DNA of 5,344 nucleotides. Origin: Rudanella sp. GTDB lineage: Bacteria > Bacteroidota > Bacteroidia > Cytophagales > Spirosomataceae. Position numbers and translations under genes: made by a program. The notes under the pieces were generated by a model. The model ran no database searches and had not been told where the DNA came from. It worked only from the letters and a program-made list of their open reading frames with translations. Location: positions 1 to 5,344 of the forward strand of contig JAJAYX010000560.1 of NCBI GenBank assembly GCA_026785985.1. Direction: 5' to 3'. Positions 1 through 4,222 of this stretch are shown here, in pieces; position 1 is the stretch's first letter; each line of letters begins with the position of its first letter.

Positions 1-1
1 A

Positions 2-340
2 CCCGCTGCTGGTGGAGGAACAATTATGAGCTACTGCGACCAAAATGACACTTTACCAGGCATCAACTTACAGAATGGCTTTGGAATTCAACCCGGTAAT
101 CTGATACGCAACTCTGTCGCCAAAGCAGATCTACCAAGCAACGACAGCGTCCAATCAGGGGATTGGGTTTCCACGACCACATGGGCTTGTGGACAAATAC
201 CGACAGTGATAGACGACCCTTTCATCAACGTCAGTCACTCTGTTCAACTGAACACAATTGGAAATGCCAAATCGTTAACCATTGACGGCACTCTTAATCT
301 AAATACGACTAATTCCATTCTTAATATCACCAATAATTAA
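2..340 (+). CDS. C-terminal part of a secreted metzincin-type zinc metalloprotease with a G8-like tail (5' end outside window)
   Basis: The frame is open from the window edge, so this is the last 112 residues of a longer protein; the ATG at 26 is internal. The fragment starts with GGGTIMSYC (residues 4-12), whose Met (residue 9) matches the Met-turn of metzincin proteases. It is followed by GINLQNGFGIQPGNLIRN, a stretch I associate with reprolysin (M12B)-like secreted proteases of Bacteroidota. The zinc motif HExxHxxGxxH should lie just upstream, outside the window. Residues about 52-112 (SGDW, TTWACGQIPT, then short beta-strand-like repeats) resemble the G8-like or parallel-beta tails of Bacteroidota exported proteins. 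No type IX sorting domain is seen before the stop. The likely role is extracellular proteolysis, substrate unknown. The next gene starts two bases after the stop, suggesting one transcript. The protease assignment rests on a short segment. Confidence 0.72.
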   Translation, partial: PAAGGGTIMSYCDQNDTLPGINLQNGFGIQPGNLIRNSVAKADLPSNDSVQSGDWVSTTTWACGQIPTVIDDPFINVSHSVQLNTIGNAKSLTIDGTLNLNTTNSILNITNN

Positions 341-342
341 TC

Positions 343-1371
343 ATGAGAGTTATTTTACAGAACGCCATGTTCCTACTATTTCTGATAAGTAACCAATTGA
401 TGGGACAGCAGATCAATTTTAACGGACTCAGGATTATGCACAACACGGGTACGAGAAACATCTTTTTGGGCCAGAATTCCGGCGTTAATTCTATTAGTAC
501 CAACACCGATAATGTTTTTGTTGGGACATTCACCGGGAATAGGAATACGGCTAGCTTAGGTTCTGACAACACGTTTATTGGCTCACTAGTAGGTACTAAG
601 AACACGGGACATTATAATACTTTTGTTGGTAAATTCAGCGGTTATGAAAATCAATCAGGTAGACAAAACTGCTTTCTTGGGGGTCTGTCAGGTGACAAAA
701 ACGAAACAGGTAACAGCAATACCTTCTTAGGTTATCTCACTGGTCGAGTAAATATCACAGGCAACAACAACACTATAATTGGTTCTAACGCAGATGTCAG
801 TCAATCAAACCTCACCAACGCAGCCGCCATCGGCTATAACGCCCGCGTAGCCGTTAGCAATGCCATTGTTTTAGGTGACCCCACCAACACCAGCCTAAAC
901 GTTGGCATCGGTACGGACTCTCCCCAATTTCCGCTGGATGTGCGGGGCATTATCAACCTCCGCAACCGGGGGACAATCAAATTCAGCCACCTTACAAATC
1001 CAAACCTCCGCAACGGCAGCACCGATCAGTTTTTGACCGTCGATGAGCAGGGTGAAACCGTATTGGCCCGCTACCGGCTGAGCATTCAAAACCCCAACCA
1101 ATGGAGCGATAAGGTGTTTACCCAAACCTACCAATTACGCCCGTTGGCTTCAGTAGCGGCTTATGTGGAGCAACATGGGCATTTGCCGGGCGTTCCGTCG
1201 GCAGCCGAAGTCGTTCGGGAAGGCGTGGACATCGCTAAACTAAACGCCACGCTCTTGGAGAAAATCGAGGAACTGACGCTTTACAGCATTCAGTTGGAGA
1301 AAGCCAACCAAAAGCAACAGGCCGACATTGACGAGTTGAAGCGGTTGGTGAAGCAGGCGTTGAGGAAGTAG
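343..1371 (+). CDS. Secreted surface protein: about 17-residue NTFxG repeats, YadA-like head and C-terminal coiled coil
   Basis: This 342-residue protein begins with a probable signal peptide (residues 1 to about 21; hydrophobic core MFLLFLI; possible cleavage after MG). Residues 38-150 hold seven degenerate copies of an NTFxGxxxG unit, with the leading Asn at 39, 57, 76, 92, 109, 126 and 143, so the period is 16-19 residues. Residues 160-178 (AAIGYNARVAVSNAIVLG) resemble the YadA/Hia trimeric adhesin head motif. Residues about 187-200 (VGIGTDSPQFPLDVRG) and the C-terminal region (WSDKVF at 254, HLPGVPSA at 280-287, then a heptad-like helix from about 297) match a C-terminal module common in Bacteroidota tail-fibre-like or adhesin-like proteins. 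A trimeric surface fibre is the likely form; its ligand is unknown. It lies two bases after the protease stop. An alternative start at codon 9 would shorten the signal peptide. GC rises sharply around 780-810 within the gene. Confidence 0.8.
   Translation: MRVILQNAMFLLFLISNQLMGQQINFNGLRIMHNTGTRNIFLGQNSGVNSISTNTDNVFVGTFTGNRNTASLGSDNTFIGSLVGTKNTGHYNTFVGKFSGYENQSGRQNCFLGGLSGDKNETGNSNTFLGYLTGRVNITGNNNTIIGSNADVSQSNLTNAAAIGYNARVAVSNAIVLGDPTNTSLNVGIGTDSPQFPLDVRGIINLRNRGTIKFSHLTNPNLRNGSTDQFLTVDEQGETVLARYRLSIQNPNQWSDKVFTQTYQLRPLASVAAYVEQHGHLPGVPSAAEVVREGVDIAKLNATLLEKIEELTLYSIQLEKANQKQQADIDELKRLVKQALRK
454..792 (+). repeat. Seven degenerate NTFxG protein-coding repeats
   Basis: The stretch encodes seven imperfect copies of (N/D)NTFxGxxxG, spaced 18, 19, 16, 17, 17 and 17 residues apart. 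The copies are clear at protein level but diverged at DNA level, so this is an old repeat array in a surface protein and not a recent tandem expansion. Regular short Gly/Asn turns with alternating hydrophobic positions suggest a left-handed beta-roll or trimeric head like that of YadA. Confidence 0.75.
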
Positions 1372-1439
1372 GGCCGGAGCGGCATTCAGTTTCGCGCAAA
1401 GTGCGTATTATTGCCTTGATTTACAGTTAATCAGGGTGT

Positions 1440-1895
1440 ATGGATAAACCGTTTTACGAGTTTCAGATAGAAGACCAAGCCCAAACGTTCCAGTTTGTTA
1501 GCGTCGGCAAACGGCTTATCACCAAATGTATCGCTTATCGTAAAACCACAATCCCGAACTTCTATAACCTCGCTATGGGTGATGTGGGAGCCGACGGCAT
1601 ACTGGATGTTGATGTAATCAGCGATAATGGCGACCGCGATAGGATATTAGCGACTGTTATACAAACGCTACTGAGATTTTCAGGCGAATATCCCAGTGCA
1701 TTTGTCCTGTTCGCAGGAAGTAGCCCTACCCGAACTCGTTTATACCAAATCGGTATCAGTCGAGAATTAGAACATGGTGTAACCTTGTTGAATTTTTGGG
1801 GAATGGATGAGAGCGGAAATCTGTCTATATTTGAAAAGAACAAATCGTACATTGGCTTCGTTGTGTCGTTGAAGGCAAACCCTAAAAGACTATGA
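1440..1895 (+). CDS. DUF6934-family protein, function unknown
   Basis: This 151-residue soluble protein has no signal peptide or membrane segment. It resembles a Bacteroidota family that I recall as DUF6934; the name is from memory. Apparent family blocks are FYNLAMGD (41-48), SDNGDRDRILATV (61-73) and FAGSSPTRTRLYQIGI (91-106), followed by an aromatic C-terminal part ending in YIGFVV. The Asp/Asn/Gly-rich middle and the SPTRTRLY block could form a binding or active site, but no catalytic function is established to my knowledge. The stop TGA overlaps the ATG of a 52-codon gene (ATGA at 1892-1895), so the two are probably translationally coupled. GC is about 38-47% in the lines counted, below that of fmt, fitting an accessory locus. 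A weak AGGG lies before the start; no convincing promoter was found in the 68 bases upstream. Confidence 0.8.
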   Translation: MDKPFYEFQIEDQAQTFQFVSVGKRLITKCIAYRKTTIPNFYNLAMGDVGADGILDVDVISDNGDRDRILATVIQTLLRFSGEYPSAFVLFAGSSPTRTRLYQIGISRELEHGVTLLNFWGMDESGNLSIFEKNKSYIGFVVSLKANPKRL

Positions 1896-2050
1896 ACACG
1901 CTCATTAAAAAAAACGCCCGAAAACCAGCAAAAGGGTCTTCCTCATCTTTTAAGACAATGGACGACCTTGTAGCTGATAAGTATGCTGATTTAAACAGGA
2001 AACTAGCAAAAGCGGTAGCGAAATCCCCTGATTTTCGGTCTCGAGATTAA
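1892..2050 (+). CDS. Small basic protein overlapping the DUF6934-type gene (52 aa), unknown function
   Basis: The ATG at 1892 overlaps the preceding stop in an ATGA junction and opens a 52-codon frame ending in TAA at 2048-2050. The product has a basic, flexible N-terminus (MNTLIKKNARKPAKG, then four Ser). A probable amphipathic helix follows (TMDDLVADKYADLNRKLAKAVAK, about residues 22-44), then a short tail PDFRSRD. There is no signal peptide or membrane segment. The four-base overlap, same strand, sensible residue pattern and lack of another gene in this space support a real gene. It may be a binding partner or regulator of the upstream protein; that is inference from layout only. The A8 tract at 1907-1914, near its start, could be slippage-prone. 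Confidence 0.62.
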   Translation: MNTLIKKNARKPAKGSSSSFKTMDDLVADKYADLNRKLAKAVAKSPDFRSRD

Positions 2051-2086
2051 TAGAGTTGAATCAGCGAATAGAGCAGCCAATCGGCC

Positions 2087-2473
2087 CTACAACTCCGCCC
2101 GTATCTTCTCCGCCATTTCTGCCAACTCGTTCTGGGTTGGCTTCATTTTGTGGGCGAAGTTCATGTCGTGTATCGAGTTGAGCGGGATCAGGTGAATGTG
2201 GACGTGGGACACTTCCAGGCCAATTACGGCCACCCCAATTCGCTTGCAGGGAACAGCTTTCTCGATGGCCGGGGCCACTTTTTTGGCAAACGCCATCAGC
2301 CCCATATACAAGGCATCGTCTAAGTTGAACAGGTAATCGACCTCTTTTTTGGGAATCACCAGCGTGTGGCCCATCGTGGTAGGCATCGCGTCCAGGAACG
2401 CCAGAAAATCGTCGGTCTCAGCAATTTTGTGGGCCGGAATTTCACCAGCCACAATACGGGAGAAGATAGTCAT
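2087..2473 (-). CDS. HIT (histidine triad) family nucleotide-binding hydrolase/transferase
   Basis: The chosen ATG at 2473 gives 128 residues beginning MTIFSRIVAGEIPAHK, the usual N-terminus of bacterial HinT/HIT proteins. An upstream ATG in frame at 2500 would start inside a palindrome and add nine atypical residues. The triad is HVHIHLI at residues 90-96; by analogy with HINT1 the middle His92 is the nucleophile that attacks the nucleotide alpha-phosphate. GHTLVIPK (35-42) is the typical nucleotide-pocket strand. The N-terminal CxxC zinc ligands of some HIT proteins are absent (IFSRI in place of CxFC). Expected activity is hydrolysis of AMP-linked substrates such as nucleoside phosphoramidates in the cytoplasm; the true substrate is unknown. 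It follows greA by 45 bases on the same strand, so the two are probably co-transcribed. It converges on the small gene ending at 2050. Confidence 0.93.
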   Translation of the reverse strand: MTIFSRIVAGEIPAHKIAETDDFLAFLDAMPTTMGHTLVIPKKEVDYLFNLDDALYMGLMAFAKKVAPAIEKAVPCKRIGVAVIGLEVSHVHIHLIPLNSIHDMNFAHKMKPTQNELAEMAEKIRAEL

Positions 2474-2488
2474 CTTATTGGGTTTGTT

Positions 2489-2514
2489 GTAGAGACGCAA
2501 CTATGCGTCTCTAC
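2489..2514. repeat. Perfect 11-bp palindrome with 4-base loop between greA and the HIT gene
   Basis: GTAGAGACGCA (2489-2499) and TGCGTCTCTAC (2504-2514) are exact reverse complements around ACTA. The element sits in the 45-base gap between the greA stop and the HIT start. On the gene strand it is not followed by a U tract, so it is not a standard terminator there. From memory, palindromes with a GTAGAGACGC/GCGTCTCTAC core recur in cyanobacterial and some Bacteroidota genomes, so this may be a dispersed REP-like or MITE-like element. Only one copy is present here. In the mRNA it would form a stable hairpin that could protect the greA 3' end or tune HIT translation. Confidence 0.8.
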
Positions 2515-2518
2515 TGTT

Positions 2519-2992
2519 TTACCGTCCTATTTCAACAATTTCAAATTCCAGCGTACCGGCGGGTACAGTGATTTCGGTGCTTTCGCCCACTTTTTTACCC
2601 AGCAGGCCCTTCCCGATGGGCGACCTTACCGAGATTTTGCCCTGCTTCAGATCGGCTTCTTCTTCCGACACAAGCGTATAACTTAGTTGGGCACCGGTTT
2701 TTTTGTTCTTGATTTTAACGGTCGATAAGACCGAAACCAGCGAGGTGTCAACGGTCGATTCGTCCAATACGCGGGCATTGGCAACAACATCTTCCAGTTT
2801 GGAGATTTTTAATTCCAACATTCCCTGTGCGTCTTTGGCGGCATCATATTCAGCATTTTCGCTGAGGTCGCCTTTGTCGCGGGCTTCGGCAATCTGATGG
2901 GCCATTGCAGCCCGGCCTTTGGTTTTCAGGTCGTTCAGTTCGGTCTTTAGCCGGTTTAAACCCTCTTCTGTGTAATAACTAATCTTTCCCAT
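2519..2992 (-). CDS. greA: Transcription elongation factor GreA
   Basis: The ATG at 2992 gives 157 residues, close to the 158 of E. coli GreA. The frame stays open upstream to 3175, but that extension is unlike GreA and crosses a terminator. The N-terminal coiled coil runs from about residue 8 to 75. Its tip carries GDLSENAEY (41-49), in which Asp42 and Glu45 correspond to the acidic residues that hold Mg2+ in the RNA polymerase active site. The C-terminal FKBP-like domain has SPIGKGLLGKKVGE (124-137). GreA enters the secondary channel of backtracked RNA polymerase and stimulates transcript cleavage, rescuing arrested complexes. The HIT gene follows on the same strand. A minus-strand promoter and an intrinsic terminator lie upstream, so expression is probably set by read-through of a leader terminator. 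No Shine-Dalgarno motif precedes the start. Confidence 0.97.
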   Translation of the reverse strand: MGKISYYTEEGLNRLKTELNDLKTKGRAAMAHQIAEARDKGDLSENAEYDAAKDAQGMLELKISKLEDVVANARVLDESTVDTSLVSVLSTVKIKNKKTGAQLSYTLVSEEEADLKQGKISVRSPIGKGLLGKKVGESTEITVPAGTLEFEIVEIGR

Positions 2993-3008
2993 GTACGTAA
3001 AGTCGTCT

Positions 3009-3027
3009 GAACCGGGATATCTGGTTC
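3009..3027 (-). other. Small inverted repeat between leader terminator and greA start
   Basis: GAACC (3009-3013) and GGTTC (3023-3027) form a 5-bp stem with a 9-base loop, lying 16 bases before the greA start codon in the mRNA. It could affect ribosome access, but a 5-bp stem is weak evidence. Confidence 0.3.
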
Positions 3028-3030
3028 TAT

Positions 3031-3060
3031 AAAAAACAAAAAAACGGTCTACTGACCGTT
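3031..3060 (-). terminator. Intrinsic terminator in the greA leader
   Basis: Read on the minus strand, AACGGTC-AGTA-GACCGTT forms a perfect 7-bp stem with a 4-base loop (3043-3060). A U-rich tract follows at once: T7, G, T6 across 3044-3031, its first two bases shared with the stem. On the plus strand the stem is followed by CCGCAAGC, so only minus-strand transcription is stopped. The nearest upstream gene, fmt, points the other way, so the only transcripts it can stop are those heading to greA or antisense to fmt. The tract ends 38 bases before the greA ATG. Confidence 0.82.
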
Positions 3061-3167
3061 CCGCAAGCAAAAATGGTTTGTTTTGCAGCCACGTCAGATA
3101 CCACCGGGTAGTAGCGTATGTTTTCGCGTTTTTCGCATGGACAGTTCGCTTGCCCGAATTAAATCGG
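3031..3167 (-). ncRNA. Putative greA leader RNA (attenuated transcript)
   Basis: If transcription starts about 6 bases after the predicted -7 box and stops at the terminator, a leader RNA of about 135 nt results. Its 5' end would form a hairpin (CCCGA 3153-3157 with TCGGG 3164-3168). A second hairpin (GCAAAA 3067-3072 with TTTTGC 3081-3086) comes just before the terminator stem. A 14-codon ORF lies at 3094-3138. E. coli greA also has a leader terminator giving short RNAs (GraL). The similarity here is in arrangement, not sequence. Boundaries are inferred, not measured. Confidence 0.35.
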
Positions 3168-3172
3168 GGACA

Positions 3173-3203
3173 CAAAAGTAATGATTCTCCGAAGCGATTT
3201 CAA
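3173..3203 (-). promoter_or_regulatory. Predicted Bacteroidota-type promoter for greA
   Basis: On the minus strand the -7 element is TACTTTTG (3180-3173), a perfect match to the Bacteroidota TAnnTTTG consensus. Twenty bases upstream is CTTG (TTG at 3203-3201), a good match to the -33 TTTG box with the usual spacing of about 19-21. Transcription would begin near 3167, about 175 bases before the greA ATG and upstream of the leader terminator. Confidence 0.6.
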
Positions 3204-3244
3204 GTATCCTGGCTCGGTAAACCCAAAAACATAGAAAACGGAAT

Positions 3245-4171
3245 ATGGCTCAGTCAGCACGAATTATATTTATGGGTACGCCCGACTTTGCGGTGGCAAG
3301 TTTGCGGGCATTGGTAGAAGCCGGTTGCGACGTGGTTGCCGTCGTTACGGCCCCCGATCGACCATCTGGGCGGGGTTTGCAGCTAACGCCCTCGCCCGTG
3401 AAACAGGCAGCCGCAGCCGCCAAAATCCCGGTATTGCAACCCGAAAAACTCCGCGATCCGGCGTTTCTGGTTCAATTAGCCAGTTTTCAAGCCGATTTGC
3501 AGGTAGTTGTGGCCTTCCGAATGTTGCCCGAAGTGGTTTGGGCCATGCCCACCATTGGCACCTTCAACCTACACGGTTCGCTGTTGCCGCACTATCGGGG
3601 GGCGGCTCCCATCAACTGGGCCATCATCAACGGCGAAACTGAAACGGGTGTGACCACTTTTCTCATCGAAAAAGAAATCGACACGGGCCAGATGATTTTT
3701 CAGGACACCGAACCCATTCACCCCGACGACACTGCCGGAACCCTCCACGACCGTCTGATGGAACGCGGAGCGGCCCTGGTGGTGAAAACGGTTCGGGCCA
3801 TCGAAGCAGGCAATTATGCGCGCACCCCCCAACCCAACCCCACCGACCCCAAACCAGCCCCTAAACTCCACCGCGAAACCACCCAAATCAACTGGAATCA
3901 GCCTGCCCGACAGGTGCGAAACTTCGTGCGGGGACTCTCGCCCTTCCCCACCGCCTGGACGCTGATTAACAACAAGTTCTTCAAAATTTATGCCGCTTCC
4001 GTCACTAACGAAGCCCCCGATTTTGCGGGTGAGCCGGGTCAGGCTTACACGGATCAAAAAAAGAAGATCATGATCCGGGCCGCCGACGAATGGTTAAGCA
4101 TCGACGTGCTACAGGCCGAGGGCAAACGGCGCATGACCACCGAGGAGTTTTTACGGGGGAATTCGTTGTGA
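3245..4171 (+). CDS. fmt: Methionyl-tRNA formyltransferase
   Basis: The 308-residue protein transfers a formyl group from 10-formyl-tetrahydrofolate to the amino group of Met-tRNA(fMet), making the initiator tRNA for bacterial translation in the cytoplasm. The N-terminal Rossmann-type domain starts with IIFMGTPDFA (7-16). The loop PDRPSGRG...SPVK (37-53) corresponds to the tRNA-acceptor loop of E. coli FMT. Catalytic residues Asn108, His110 (FNLHGSLLP) and Asp146 (EIDTGQM) are all present and fall at the E. coli numbers. RGAAPINWAI (118-127) is also typical. The C-terminal OB-fold domain covers about 207-308, with NFVRGLSPFPTAW at its start. Length is near the family norm of about 310-315. 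The start gives the expected N-terminus; an A-rich stretch replaces a Shine-Dalgarno site. It is divergent from greA and convergent with the M20 gene, so it is probably monocistronic. Confidence 0.97.
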   Translation: MAQSARIIFMGTPDFAVASLRALVEAGCDVVAVVTAPDRPSGRGLQLTPSPVKQAAAAAKIPVLQPEKLRDPAFLVQLASFQADLQVVVAFRMLPEVVWAMPTIGTFNLHGSLLPHYRGAAPINWAIINGETETGVTTFLIEKEIDTGQMIFQDTEPIHPDDTAGTLHDRLMERGAALVVKTVRAIEAGNYARTPQPNPTDPKPAPKLHRETTQINWNQPARQVRNFVRGLSPFPTAWTLINNKFFKIYAASVTNEAPDFAGEPGQAYTDQKKKIMIRAADEWLSIDVLQAEGKRRMTTEEFLRGNSL

Positions 4172-4176
4172 TTCAA

Positions 4177-4210
4177 CCCGCGAGCAACCATTTTTTAAGC
4201 TACTCGCGGG
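4177..4210. terminator. Inverted repeat between convergent fmt and amidohydrolase genes, possible bidirectional terminator
   Basis: CCCGCGAG (4177-4184) and CTCGCGGG (4203-4210) form a perfect 8-bp GC-rich stem around an 18-base loop containing T6. It begins five bases after the fmt stop and ends 12 bases before the stop codon of the opposing gene. Position between converging genes favours a terminator. Neither side has an immediate U tract; the T-rich run downstream of fmt (TTATTTT) starts 12 bases later. It is therefore not a textbook intrinsic terminator. Confidence 0.5.
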
Positions 4211-4222
4211 GGAACAGTCGAG

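Noticed and set aside
1373..1383. GCCG-GAG-CGGC hairpin just after the surface protein gene as a terminator.
   Set aside because: The stem is only 4 bp, the loop 3 bases, and no T-run follows closely.
1390..1413. TTTC...TATTATTG as a promoter for the DUF6934-type gene.
   Set aside because: The -7 box has a mismatch and the spacer is about 12 bases, too short for the Bacteroidota consensus.
1907..1914. A8 tract near the start of the 52-codon gene as a programmed frameshift or phase-variation site.
   Set aside because: Neither shifted frame leads to a plausible product, since both stop within a few dozen codons. A single A8 run in an AT-rich gene is weak evidence.
2366..2686. Plus-strand open frame across the HIT gene start and the greA end.
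   Set aside because: It overlaps two well-supported minus-strand genes and its product shows no recognisable pattern.
3117..3124. TATGTTTT on the plus strand as an fmt -7 box.
   Set aside because: The last base of the consensus is wrong and the nearest TTTG is 31 bases upstream, too far. The fmt promoter remains unidentified.
2993..3175. In-frame 61-codon N-terminal extension of greA.
   Set aside because: GreA is normally about 158 residues and the ATG at 2992 gives 157. The extension opens on TTG, does not resemble GreA and spans the terminator.
3569..4057. Long open frame antisense to fmt (162 codons).
   Set aside because: It lies wholly opposite a well-conserved gene, and its Gly/Val-rich translation looks like a complementary-strand shadow.
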